Notes under the pieces: generated by a model
Seen by the model: the letters and a program-made list of their open reading frames with translations, nothing else
The model's database searches: none
What the model was told of the DNA's origin: nothing
Part shown: positions 1 to 6,972 of the stretch, piece by piece
How positions within the stretch are numbered: the stretch's first letter is position 1
Layout of the letters: each line of letters opens with the position of its first letter
Position numbers and translations under genes: made by a program
DNA from: Nitrospinaceae bacterium UBA3496
Lineage (GTDB): Bacteria > UBA8248
Length of the DNA stretch: 7,460 bases
Reading direction: 5' to 3'
Assembly: GCA_002377645.1 (NCBI GenBank)
Contig: DFQF01000037.1
Coordinates: 4,658-12,117, forward strand

Positions 1-1137
1 CATAGAGGTGCTGGACTTGGTGGAGGTCATGACGAAAGAGAGCAGACTCTAAATCAACTATTAGTTGAAATGGATGGTTTTGAATCTAATGATGGAGTTA
101 TTCTCATTGCAGCAACAAACAGACCGGATGTATTGGATCCTGCATTGCTTAGGCCGGGTAGATTTGACAGACAGATAGTGGTTCCATTGCCAGACATACA
201 AGGAAGATTGGCAATTTTAAAGGTCCATTCTGTAAAGGTACCACTTGATAAATCAGTAGATTTAGAATTGATAGCAAGAGGTACTCCAAGATTTGCTGGT
301 GCAGATTTGGCAAATTTATTAAATGAAGCAGCTCTGTTGGCTGCTGGAAAAAATAAAGATTCTGTTGAGATGTCGGATCTGATGGAAGCAAAAGATAAAG
401 TGTTGATGGGTAAAGAGAGGAGAAGTTTAGTGTTGAGTGATAAGGAAAAATCCAATACTGCCTATCATGAGGCTGGTCATGCTTTAATTGCACTTCTAAC
501 ACCTGGTGCAGATCCAGTTGAGAAAGTTACTATTATACCTAGAGGTTTTTCTCTTGGAAGTACATGGTCATCTCCACCTGAAGATAGGTATAGCAATAAT
601 AAAAACTTCCTGTTGAATCAAATAGTTGGATTGATGGGTGGTAGAGCTGCGGAAATGTTGATTTTTGATGAACTTACAACTGGAGCAAAAGCAGATATTC
701 AAATGGCTACAGATTTAGCAAGAAGTATGGTTTGTGAATGGGGTATGAGCGAAAAATTAGGACCTCTTTCATATGGGAAAAAAGGCGATCAGGTCTTTTT
801 AGGTAAAGAACTTAATCAGTCTAGAGATTATAGCGATAGTATTGCATTAGAAATAGACAACGAAGTACATGATATGGTTTCCTCTGGATATAAAAAAGCC
901 TATGAAATTTTAGAAGAAAACAAGGATAAACTTGAACTATTAGCAAATGCACTGTTAGAACACGAGACTTTAGACTTGAAAGATATTGAATCGTTGATGG
1001 ATGATGGAACTATACCGCCACGAAAGAAAAGCAATACAAAAGATTCGGAAGAAATTCCTTCAGATAAAGACACAAGCTCCCCGTTAAACAACAGGAAGCC
1101 GTCATCACCAACCGATCTAGCTCCAGGTCAAGCCTAA
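1..1137 (+). CDS. ftsH: ATP-dependent zinc metalloprotease FtsH, C-terminal part (5' end outside window)
   Basis: Membrane-anchored AAA+ protease that unfolds and degrades membrane proteins and selected soluble regulators on the cytoplasmic side of the inner membrane. The reading frame is open from base 1, so the N-terminal membrane segments and Walker A are missing. The 378 visible residues start just after Walker B. Numbering from base 1, the second region of homology is at 32-57 (AATNRP, then LRPGRFDR with the likely arginine fingers R51 and R54). The AAA lid follows. The peptidase has HEAGH at 156-160 (bases 466-480) and TTGAKAD at 226-232, where D232 is the likely third zinc ligand. A polar, Ser/Lys/Pro-rich tail of about 40 residues ends in APGQA. 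Family members are usually 600-650 residues. One conserved stretch (184-197) is unusual: [15 protein letters not shown] replaces the common RALG-T-x-x-LPEEDRY. The identification is secure; the TAA stop overlaps the stop of the opposing gene. Confidence 0.97.
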   Translation, partial: HRGAGLGGGHDEREQTLNQLLVEMDGFESNDGVILIAATNRPDVLDPALLRPGRFDRQIVVPLPDIQGRLAILKVHSVKVPLDKSVDLELIARGTPRFAGADLANLLNEAALLAAGKNKDSVEMSDLMEAKDKVLMGKERRSLVLSDKEKSNTAYHEAGHALIALLTPGADPVEKVTIIPRGFSLGSTWSSPPEDRYSNNKNFLLNQIVGLMGGRAAEMLIFDELTTGAKADIQMATDLARSMVCEWGMSEKLGPLSYGKKGDQVFLGKELNQSRDYSDSIALEIDNEVHDMVSSGYKKAYEILEENKDKLELLANALLEHETLDLKDIESLMDDGTIPPRKKSNTKDSEEIPSDKDTSSPLNNRKPSSPTDLAPGQA

Positions 1138-2114
1138 GCAAAATGTGGCATTACTTCTTTAGCAAAAGCCTCTAAAGATTCATCGAACCCAGGCATTGGT
1201 GGGTCAATCATTAGATTCTTTACTCCAAAACTTTCTATCTCTTTGATCCTTTCGACTACTTCTTCTGATGTTCCTGTTATAGTGAAACGGTCGAGAATAT
1301 AATCAGTTATTAAAGGAACATGTTTAGGACTTCTCCAATTGCTAACATCAAAATTATCTAACAGATTTTGTATTTCTGCATGATGTTGTTCTGGAACTGA
1401 GTCTAAGGTCATTCTGAAATTATGATGAGCTCTATTTGCAACTCTAGCTCTTACTCTTTCTCTTGCAGCATTTGAATCTTTGTCTATAGAAATGACTGCA
1501 CCAAAAATAACATCGATTGGTCCTAGATCTGAAGATCTAGCATTTCTTCCTTCATCAATATATTTATGTACCCAATCAATTGTTTCTTTGTAGACCCCTG
1601 AGCCAACTATTATGCCATCTGCTAGTTCTGCGGACATAGCTAATGTTTTAGGTCCTTCTGCAGAGGTATAAATTGGAATATTTCTTTCACTCCATATTTT
1701 AACATTTACACCCGGTTCATATTCAACTTCTTCCCCTCTTGTGAAAGCCCGAATTCTATTTATTGAATTACGCATAGTTGCAAGACGAGCCATTTTTTTG
1801 CCGAGTGTATAAACGGGTGTGTCGCCTGAACCTATACCAAATACAACTCTTCCACCAGACAATTCATCAAGAGTGGCAATAGCACTTGCACTCACAGAAT
1901 CATCATGAAGAACTGGATTTGTAACACCTGGACCTATAGTAATATTGTCTGTATTTTGAATGGCAACAGCCATAGCAACATTATGATCCCTGCAAGTAAG
2001 GTGACTCTCAGCTACCCAAACCTGCTCAAACCCATGTTCTTCTGCAAATTTTGTGCGTTTTGATAACAGTGGAATATCATCTGGTACTAGATGTAGGCTA
2101 AATTTTATTCCCAT
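1134..2114 (-). CDS. LLM-class (bacterial luciferase-like) oxidoreductase, Mer-like and probably F420-dependent
   Basis: Predicted 326-residue TIM-barrel oxidoreductase of the luciferase-like monooxygenase superfamily. It looks closest to the branch that includes methylenetetrahydromethanopterin reductase (Mer) and other F420-dependent enzymes. Visible motifs are the N-terminal barrel strand ([10 protein letters not shown]), [11 protein letters not shown] at 28-38, [13 protein letters not shown] at 60-72 (TNP is typical of the Mer-like group), the [10 protein letters not shown] segment at 80-89 followed by VVFGIGSGD to residue 98, and [10 protein letters not shown] in the second half. The ATG start has a good AGGAGA Shine-Dalgarno 7 bases upstream. 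The gene stands alone on the minus strand, between ftsH and the divergent pdxJ operon, so its context says little about its substrate. F420 versus FMN use is inference from family resemblance. A role in methanopterin C1 metabolism is not supported by any neighbour. Confidence 0.85.
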   Translation of the reverse strand: MGIKFSLHLVPDDIPLLSKRTKFAEEHGFEQVWVAESHLTCRDHNVAMAVAIQNTDNITIGPGVTNPVLHDDSVSASAIATLDELSGGRVVFGIGSGDTPVYTLGKKMARLATMRNSINRIRAFTRGEEVEYEPGVNVKIWSERNIPIYTSAEGPKTLAMSAELADGIIVGSGVYKETIDWVHKYIDEGRNARSSDLGPIDVIFGAVISIDKDSNAARERVRARVANRAHHNFRMTLDSVPEQHHAEIQNLLDNFDVSNWRSPKHVPLITDYILDRFTITGTSEEVVERIKEIESFGVKNLMIDPPMPGFDESLEAFAKEVMPHFA

Positions 2115-2121
2115 CTACATT

Positions 2122-2127
2122 TCTCCT
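2122..2127 (-). promoter_or_regulatory. Shine-Dalgarno of the LLM oxidoreductase
   Basis: Read on the minus strand the sequence is AGGAGA, 7 bases before the ATG at 2114. It supports this start. A closer ATG lies between the two, but it is followed directly by TAG and so cannot be the start. Confidence 0.75.
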
Positions 2128-2151
2128 AATTAAACTTGTGAACAATTTAGT

Positions 2152-2157
2152 TTTATA
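2152..2157 (-). promoter_or_regulatory. Weak candidate -10 box for the LLM gene
   Basis: TATAAA on the minus strand, about 38 bases before the start codon and upstream of the AGGAGA site. No good -35 box lies 16-18 bases further upstream (the closest hexamer is TGTTAT). The region is so A+T-rich that chance matches are expected, so this is only a candidate. Confidence 0.2.
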
Positions 2158-2249
2158 ATTAACAAGTTTTAAAAATAACATTTTAATCGTAAAATTAAAA
2201 TTAGCATTGGCTTATTTTGATTTAATTAGTGTATGGATGAATTTGTAGT

Positions 2250-2255
2250 TATAAT
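2250..2255 (+). promoter_or_regulatory. Candidate -10 box for the pdxJ-lptB operon
   Basis: A perfect TATAAT lies 26 bases before the pdxJ start codon, which would give a leader of about 20 bases containing the GGAGA Shine-Dalgarno. The -35 element is poor: no TTGACA-like hexamer sits 16-18 bases upstream, and the nearest ones (TTGATT at 2217, TTGGCT at 2207) are too far away. The position is sensible, but the call rests on one hexamer in A+T-rich DNA. Confidence 0.35.
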
Positions 2256-2271
2256 GAAGTCGGTTTAATTC

Positions 2272-2276
2272 GGAGA
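2272..2276 (+). promoter_or_regulatory. Shine-Dalgarno of pdxJ
   Basis: GGAGA sits 5 bases before the ATG at 2282. It fits that start, which also matches the expected PdxJ N-terminus (MPKLCVNVDHVATIR). Confidence 0.7.
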
Positions 2277-2281
2277 AATAA

Positions 2282-2998
2282 ATGCCAAAACTTTGCGTAA
2301 ATGTAGATCATGTAGCGACTATTAGAGAGGCTCGAAAAACTATCGAACCCGATCCGATTGACGCTGCAATAATAGCCGAAAAAGCTGGAGCAATAGGAAT
2401 AACGATTCATCTCAGAGAAGATAGAAGACATATACAAGACAAAGATTTACATTCTCTTAAGAAAGTCATTTCTGGGAAACTAAATCTTGAGATGGCTCCT
2501 GTACAAGAGATGTTTGATATATCATCCATTCTTAAACCTGACCAAATAACTTTGGTGCCCGAAAAAAGACAGGAAGTAACTACTGAGGGCGGATTAGATT
2601 TGATGAATTTCGATCTGAACTTTTTACAAAGAAACTTTAGGAATTTAGACAAAGATATTCTTGTCAGCATTTTTATTGATCCAACCATAAAACAAATTAA
2701 CATAGCCAAGGAAATAGGTGTGTCCTATATAGAACTCAATACAGCTGCTTATAGTGAATGTGATAGCGAAGAATGTCGAACTAAATGCTTAAATGAACTT
2801 TTTGAATCGGCAAATCATGCCTTGTCAATTGGTCTTAGGATTCATGCTGGTCATGGGTTGACATATGAAAATGTAAAACCCGTTTGCAATATACCTGGAC
2901 TAGAGGAACTGAATATTGGTCACAGCATAGTTTCAAGATCAGTTTTTGTCGGGTTTGAGAATGCGGTTAAAGAAATGGTGAAATTGATTCACTATTAA
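2282..2998 (+). CDS. pdxJ: Pyridoxine 5'-phosphate synthase PdxJ
   Basis: Final step of the DXP-dependent vitamin B6 pathway: condenses 1-deoxyxylulose 5-phosphate with 3-amino-2-oxopropyl phosphate to give pyridoxine 5'-phosphate in the cytosol. At 238 residues it has normal family length. The start LCVNVDHVATIREAR and the segment ITIHLREDRRHI are textbook PdxJ. Active-site equivalents of the E. coli residues are visible: H43 (His45), E70 in LEMAP (Glu72), E151 (Glu153) and H191 in HAGHG (His193). PDQITLVPEKR at 86-96 and ELNIGHSIVSR near the end are also conserved. Two oddities: the usual E-L-H-T-G segment reads E-L-N-T-A at 151-155, and three cysteines (C160, C165, C169) follow. It is the first gene of the forward run. 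Its usual partner acpS is not next to it; nnrED follows after 15 bases. Confidence 0.97.
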   Translation: MPKLCVNVDHVATIREARKTIEPDPIDAAIIAEKAGAIGITIHLREDRRHIQDKDLHSLKKVISGKLNLEMAPVQEMFDISSILKPDQITLVPEKRQEVTTEGGLDLMNFDLNFLQRNFRNLDKDILVSIFIDPTIKQINIAKEIGVSYIELNTAAYSECDSEECRTKCLNELFESANHALSIGLRIHAGHGLTYENVKPVCNIPGLEELNIGHSIVSRSVFVGFENAVKEMVKLIHY

Positions 2999-2999
2999 A

Positions 3000-3013
3000 G
3001 GAAAAAGCTTTCC
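3000..3013 (+). repeat. Short inverted repeat covering the nnrE-nnrD ribosome binding site
   Basis: GGAAA (3000-3004) and TTTCC (3009-3013) form a 5-base-pair stem with a 4-base loop, ending directly before the ATG at 3014. The left arm includes part of the AAGGA Shine-Dalgarno (2998-3002), so the fold could mask it. The stem is short and A-rich, so chance is a real possibility. Confidence 0.35.
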
Positions 3014-4558
3014 ATGACAACTCCTTTGGCCACTTCAAATGAAATGTCTAACATAGATTTTAGAGCCATTAACGATTATGGAATACCGTCAGATGTGTTG
3101 ATGGATCGTGCTGGTAAAGTTTCAGCTGACGAAATTTGGAAAAGATATGGCAAGGATGATTTGTCAGTTACAATTATATGCGGTAAAGGAAATAATGGTG
3201 GAGATGGTTACGTTGTAGCGAAGTATTTATTTGAATATGGTGTCAAAGTAACAGTTCTACGAATAGTTCACTCTAAAAGTATTTCTAAGGATTCTTCTAA
3301 ATTTCTAGAAATTATTTCCAACTTGGACATTGAAATCATTGAAGTCGGTTCTGAATCACTCCATTTGTATCAAGATCAAATTCTAAGCGGAGATATTATA
3401 GTAGATGCTATCTTGGGAAGTGGTTCCAAGAAAAGAAAAGGCAGTGTAGAAGAAAAAATCATTTCTCTTATGTCGGATTGTGAAAAAGATATTGTTTCAT
3501 TGGATTTGCCTTCTGGTGTTGATGCAACAACTGGAGAATGTGCTGAAAATCATTTCATCTCTTCTTTGACTATATCTTTTGGCCTTTTAAAAAGAGCGCA
3601 TATAATTTTACCATCATCTGAATTATCGAAAGAGATTATAAATGTTGATATTGGGATACCCCAGAAATGTATAGACGAAGAAGAAATATCTCTAAATTTG
3701 ATAAATTTAGATGATGTCTCCAATATTTTGCACAATAGACCAACGGATTCTCATAAAGGCAAAAATGGAAATGTTTTAGTAATCGGTGGATCTTCTGGAA
3801 TGATAGGGGCACCTATTTTGACTGCCATGGGTGCTTATAGAACTGGTGCCGGAAAGGTTACTATTTGCATTCCAGAACAAGAACAGCAAGTACATCAAAT
3901 TCCACCAGAGATAATTTGTAAAACTGTCAAAACAACTGAAAAGGGATGTTTTGATGTTGAGTCTATGGATATATTATTGAGATCTAGTGAAGAGGTTGAT
4001 GTTGTAGTGATAGGTCCAGGGATTTCTACAAATCCAAGAACGAACGAACTTGTACAGCTTTTGTTGCGATACGTAGAAGTTCCTATGGTAATTGATGCTG
4101 ATGCAATAAATTGTATTGCTCAAGATCTCACTATTTTAGAAAATCACACTAAAGAGATTATAATATCGCCTCATCCAGGAGAAATGGCAAGGTTGATTGG
4201 TACCTCTACTAATGAAATTCAAAACAATAGGGTAGGCCTGTCATCTTCTTTTGCCTTGGATAATAATTTAACATTGGTTTTAAAAGGTTGGGGCACTATT
4301 ATTTCTAATAATTCAGGAAAATCTTGGATTAATACAACAGGCAATTCTGGAATGTCTGTCGCAGGGATGGGAGATGTATTAGCTGGGATGATAGGTGCAT
4401 TTAAGTCTCAAAAACAAAACACACTAGATTCTTGTATAGCAGCCGTTTTTCTACATGGATATTCTGGAGATATTGCTGCTAAATCTATAGGGAAAATAGG
4501 AATTATCCCATCTGATTTGATTGAATGTATTCCTTTTGCTAGAGAAGAAATATCATGA
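3014..4558 (+). CDS. nnr: Bifunctional NAD(P)HX epimerase / ADP-dependent NAD(P)HX dehydratase (NnrE-NnrD fusion)
   Basis: Repairs damaged nicotinamide cofactors. The N-terminal epimerase interconverts R- and S-NAD(P)HX, and the C-terminal ribokinase-like domain dehydrates S-NAD(P)HX back to NAD(P)H using ADP. The 514 residues match the usual two-domain length. The epimerase (about 1-215) shows GKGNNGGDGY at 57-66, VDAILGSG at 130-137 and LDLPSGVDA at 163-171. The dehydratase (about 235-514) shows HKGKNGNVLVIGGSSG at 247-262, VVIGPGIS, VIDADAIN at 359-366, SPHPGEM at 385-391 and the catalytic AGMGDVLAGM around D454. Where most epimerases have G-T-G-L-x-R-P, this one has GSGSKKRKG. The ATG follows AAGGA after 11 bases. 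Its last four bases overlap the tsaE start (ATGA), so the two are probably translationally coupled. The nnr-tsaE pairing is common in proteobacteria. Confidence 0.95.
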   Translation: MTTPLATSNEMSNIDFRAINDYGIPSDVLMDRAGKVSADEIWKRYGKDDLSVTIICGKGNNGGDGYVVAKYLFEYGVKVTVLRIVHSKSISKDSSKFLEIISNLDIEIIEVGSESLHLYQDQILSGDIIVDAILGSGSKKRKGSVEEKIISLMSDCEKDIVSLDLPSGVDATTGECAENHFISSLTISFGLLKRAHIILPSSELSKEIINVDIGIPQKCIDEEEISLNLINLDDVSNILHNRPTDSHKGKNGNVLVIGGSSGMIGAPILTAMGAYRTGAGKVTICIPEQEQQVHQIPPEIICKTVKTTEKGCFDVESMDILLRSSEEVDVVVIGPGISTNPRTNELVQLLLRYVEVPMVIDADAINCIAQDLTILENHTKEIIISPHPGEMARLIGTSTNEIQNNRVGLSSSFALDNNLTLVLKGWGTIISNNSGKSWINTTGNSGMSVAGMGDVLAGMIGAFKSQKQNTLDSCIAAVFLHGYSGDIAAKSIGKIGIIPSDLIECIPFAREEIS

Positions 4559-5016
4559 ATCATTTTAAAGAAAATAATTTTTCCGAGTTACTTAATAAAA
4601 CACTACTCTCTTCATCTATGGAAGATACAGAAAAATTAGGGGCTAATTTTTCAAGTTGTTTAGATGATGGTTCTATAGTTTATATTTATGGAGATATTGG
4701 TGTGGGAAAAAGTGTTTTTGCAAGAGGAGCTATACAATCACTGCCAGGAGGAAAAAATTTAATTGTTCGAAGCCCAACATTCTTGTATTTATTTGAATAT
4801 CCAACAACTCCTACGGTTATACATTTGGATTTATATAGATTGAAAGAAAAAACAAATTTGCTAGATTTTGGTTTGGACGAATGGATAAAAAATGAACATG
4901 TTTTATTTATTGAATGGCCACAACATATTACTGAAAATACAATTAATCCCGATTTTATTGTTGAGATTGAAGCTCTTAATGAATACAAACGAGAAATAAA
5001 GATATTCAGGAATTAA
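4555..5016 (+). CDS. tsaE: tRNA threonylcarbamoyladenosine biosynthesis ATPase TsaE
   Basis: Small P-loop ATPase that works with TsaB and TsaD to install N6-threonylcarbamoyladenosine (t6A) at position 37 of ANN-decoding tRNAs in the cytosol. The 153 residues are a typical length. Walker A is GDIGVGKS at 46-53; most relatives have a Thr after the Lys, but Ser is chemically equivalent. The family signatures SPTF, HLDLYRL and FIEWP follow in order. The ATG overlaps the nnr stop by four bases. Only a weak purine stretch (AGAGAAG, 4541-4547) precedes it, so coupling to nnr translation is likely. An internal Met at residue 22 also lies before the P-loop, but the earlier start keeps the normal helical N-terminus. 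The partners tsaB and tsaD are not in the window. Confidence 0.94.
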   Translation: MNHFKENNFSELLNKTLLSSSMEDTEKLGANFSSCLDDGSIVYIYGDIGVGKSVFARGAIQSLPGGKNLIVRSPTFLYLFEYPTTPTVIHLDLYRLKEKTNLLDFGLDEWIKNEHVLFIEWPQHITENTINPDFIVEIEALNEYKREIKIFRN

Positions 5017-5055
5017 ATAATTAATTAAACTTACAAGGAAAAATCAAGAGACACT

Positions 5056-5652
5056 ATGAGAAATTCAAATCAAAAAAATCAGATCTTTACAAAGAAATAT
5101 ATAAGAATTTTTATTTTTTTGTTTATCCCTGGGATTTTTTATGTATCCTATTATTTTTATAGTTTAAACGATTTGCCAAAAATTAAAGTTGGCAATGTTT
5201 CTATAGTAAATACAGATGCAGATATTAAACTCGATGATATTCATGTAATTGAGAATTCTAAAGGTTACAAAGAATGGGAGTTATGGGCAGAGACAGCCAA
5301 AACTTACCAAGCGAAAGATTTGACAGTTTTCAGCAAGATAAAGATGAAAATATACAAAGACAATACTTTTTGGGAATTATATGCTAATAAAGGTTCTTTA
5401 GTTATCTCTAGTCGTGATGTTCTGATGTCTGGAAATGTAGTTATAAAATCTAATAGCGGTCTTTTACTTAAGACACAGTCTATAAGTTTCAAGACTTCAT
5501 CTAATACGTTATTCGCAAAATCTGAAGTATTCATAGAAGGTGATGACTTTAAGGTGAATGGCTACGGTCTAGAAGGGAATATAAGAAAAGGAAGTTTTAC
5601 TATAAAAGAAAAAGTTGTTGCATTGCTCAATAATAAAATAGCTAAAAACTAA
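5056..5652 (+). CDS. lptC: LPS export protein LptC (inner-membrane anchored)
   Basis: Bitopic inner-membrane protein that takes LPS from the LptB2FG transporter and passes it to LptA in the periplasm. The 198 residues are close to E. coli LptC (191). A short basic N-terminus (K7, K13, K14, R17) is followed by one membrane segment at about 15-37, rich in Phe, Ile and Tyr. The periplasmic part shows the beta-jellyroll pattern of the LptC/LptA family: alternating hydrophobic strands with YKEWELWAETAK, WELYANKGSL, VLMSGNVVI and FKVNGYGLEG. Sequence identity within this family is low, so the call rests on this pattern plus position directly before lptA and lptB. An in-frame stop at 5026-5028 and no other Met favour the ATG at 5056. 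AAGAG at 5046-5050 is the probable ribosome binding site; AAGGA at 5035 is too far away. Confidence 0.9.
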   Translation: MRNSNQKNQIFTKKYIRIFIFLFIPGIFYVSYYFYSLNDLPKIKVGNVSIVNTDADIKLDDIHVIENSKGYKEWELWAETAKTYQAKDLTVFSKIKMKIYKDNTFWELYANKGSLVISSRDVLMSGNVVIKSNSGLLLKTQSISFKTSSNTLFAKSEVFIEGDDFKVNGYGLEGNIRKGSFTIKEKVVALLNNKIAKN

Positions 5653-5654
5653 AA

Positions 5655-6215
5655 ATGAAAAATCAATATTCAAATCTTATGATTAAATCATCGAAAATTA
5701 TTATCTTAGCAATATGCCTCTCCTTTGTTCCTTTGTTTCATGCTGAAATTTTAGCTAAAGATAATGATTCTCCAACACGTATCACTTCAGAAAAAATGGA
5801 AGTGGACAACAAAAAGAATATAATTATTTTTACCGGAAAGGTCTTTGTTACAAAAGGAAGAATAGAAATTCGTGCAGATAAATTAATTTTGCATCCAGAT
5901 AATAAGAAAACTGAAAGTAAAAATAATGATGCCGCAAAAACTAATTTACTTGGAACTGGGAAAATGCAAAAAATTATTGCTACAGGAAATGTGTTCATGA
6001 ACCAAGATAGGAAAAAATTTGCTACTGGAGACAAACTCAATTTTGATGATAAAAATAGGATCGCAATTTTAACAGGGAATGCTAAAGCTTGGGAAGGCAA
6101 AAATCAGGTTATCGGGGATAAAATCATAATGTATTTAAATGAAGATAAAACTATAGTGCATGGAGCAAAGAATAAAAGGGTTCATGTAACTCTGCATCCA
6201 AAACAACAAAAATAA
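5655..6215 (+). CDS. lptA: Periplasmic LPS-transport bridge protein LptA (OstA-like)
   Basis: Periplasmic protein that polymerises into the beta-jellyroll bridge carrying LPS from LptC to the outer-membrane LptDE complex. It has 186 residues. The N-terminus is a signal peptide: basic start, hydrophobic core at about 15-28, and possible cleavage after A30 or A34. The mature part carries OstA repeats: ITSEKMEVDNKKN, then FTGKVFVTKGRIEIRADKLI, then IATGNVFMNQDRKKFATGDK and LTGNAKAWEGKNQVIGDKI. A Lys/Asn-rich linker at about 83-95 separates the strands. The ATG is only two bases after the lptC stop and no Shine-Dalgarno is visible (the bases before it are almost all A), so translation probably depends on ribosomes finishing lptC. 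A second Met at residue 9 has no better site. Confidence 0.93.
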   Translation: MKNQYSNLMIKSSKIIILAICLSFVPLFHAEILAKDNDSPTRITSEKMEVDNKKNIIIFTGKVFVTKGRIEIRADKLILHPDNKKTESKNNDAAKTNLLGTGKMQKIIATGNVFMNQDRKKFATGDKLNFDDKNRIAILTGNAKAWEGKNQVIGDKIIMYLNEDKTIVHGAKNKRVHVTLHPKQQK

Positions 6216-6218
6216 GGA
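6214..6218 (+). promoter_or_regulatory. Shine-Dalgarno deciding the TTG start of lptB
   Basis: AAGGA overlaps the lptA stop codon (TAA at 6213-6215) and sits 5 bases before TTG at 6224. The first ATG in this frame falls inside the sequence just after Walker A, so TTG is the only workable start. Confidence 0.75.
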
Positions 6219-6223
6219 TTATT

Positions 6224-6967
6224 TTGGAAACAACAAAAAAAACAGAAAACAATCTAGCATCTTCTGCTTTATTTAAAACTTATTCTAACAGGACTGTAGT
6301 TAATGACGTTTCTATTGAAATAAAGTCGGGTGAAATAGTTGGTCTTTTAGGTCCTAATGGTGCTGGAAAAACTACTGTTTTCTCGATGATATCTGGATTA
6401 GTTCAACCTGATTCTGGTGAAATTTTGCTAAATGGAAATTCTATAACTCAAATGCCTATTTACGAAAGAGCTCGTTTTGGATTGGGATATTTGCCTCAAG
6501 AATCTTCGATTTTTCGAAGAATGACTGTATCTCAAAATGTAATGTCAGTTTTAGAACTCATGCCTTATACAAAGCTAGAACGTAAACAATACCTTGATAA
6601 TTTATTAAATGAATTAAAAATCACCGAAATAAGTAATTCTAAAGGATTTTCACTATCTGGCGGTGAAAGAAGGAGGGTAGAAATAGCGAGAGCGCTTGCG
6701 ATGTCTCCTTCGTTTCTTCTTATGGATGAGCCTTTCTCTGGGATAGATCCTATTATAGTCGCAGAAATTCAGACTATGGTTCGTGGTCTCACTAGATTTG
6801 GAATAGGTGTTTTAATTACTGATCATAATGTTAGAGAAGCATTAAATATTGCAGATAGGGCTTATATTCTTCACGAAGGTCAAATAATAGAATCTGGCAA
6901 TCCTAGCAAGTTGATTGACAGTAAAAAAGCAAGAACGGCTTACTTAGGTGATAATTTCAAGCTATAA
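6224..6967 (+). CDS. lptB: LPS export ABC transporter ATPase LptB
   Basis: Cytoplasmic ATPase that dimerises on the LptF-LptG permease and powers LPS extraction from the inner membrane. The 247 residues are close to E. coli LptB (241). Motifs in order: A-loop Tyr20, Walker A GPNGAGKT at 43-50, Q-loop Gln92 in the LptB-specific stretch GYLPQESSIFRRMTV, signature LSGGE at 144-148, Walker B FLLMDEP at 164-170 with catalytic E169, and switch His201 in LITDHNVREAL. The FRRMTV and DHNVREAL segments separate LptB from the similar branched-chain amino-acid ATPases. The start is TTG, with AAGGA 5 bases upstream. The gene lies 8 bases after lptA. lptF and lptG are not in the window, which is usual because they tend to lie elsewhere. 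Confidence 0.97.
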   Translation: METTKKTENNLASSALFKTYSNRTVVNDVSIEIKSGEIVGLLGPNGAGKTTVFSMISGLVQPDSGEILLNGNSITQMPIYERARFGLGYLPQESSIFRRMTVSQNVMSVLELMPYTKLERKQYLDNLLNELKITEISNSKGFSLSGGERRRVEIARALAMSPSFLLMDEPFSGIDPIIVAEIQTMVRGLTRFGIGVLITDHNVREALNIADRAYILHEGQIIESGNPSKLIDSKKARTAYLGDNFKL

Positions 6968-6972
6968 TTTTC

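Larger units (their letters stand above)
2115..2281. other. Divergent intergenic region between the LLM gene and pdxJ
   Basis: A 167-base spacer separates two divergent genes, so it should hold promoters for both directions. It is very A+T-rich. Apart from the two Shine-Dalgarno sites and the candidate -10 boxes listed separately, I see no long inverted repeat, no operator-like palindrome and no additional open frame. Confidence 0.7.

Noticed and set aside
54..502. Minus-strand open frames of 117 and 133 codons opposite ftsH
   Set aside because: They lie antisense to well-conserved ftsH codons, have no ribosome site I could see, and show low-complexity Ser/Leu-rich translations typical of shadow frames.
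1134..2114. True bacterial luciferase (LuxA/LuxB)
   Set aside because: The TNP and GIGSGD motifs and the Mer-like layout point to the F420/FMN oxidoreductase branch, and no lux neighbours are present.
5738..6100. Minus-strand 120-codon open frame with a hydrophobic translation opposite lptA
   Set aside because: Its Phe/Leu/Ser-rich content is the reverse image of the Lys/Asn/Glu-rich lptA codons, and the real gene on the plus strand explains the region.
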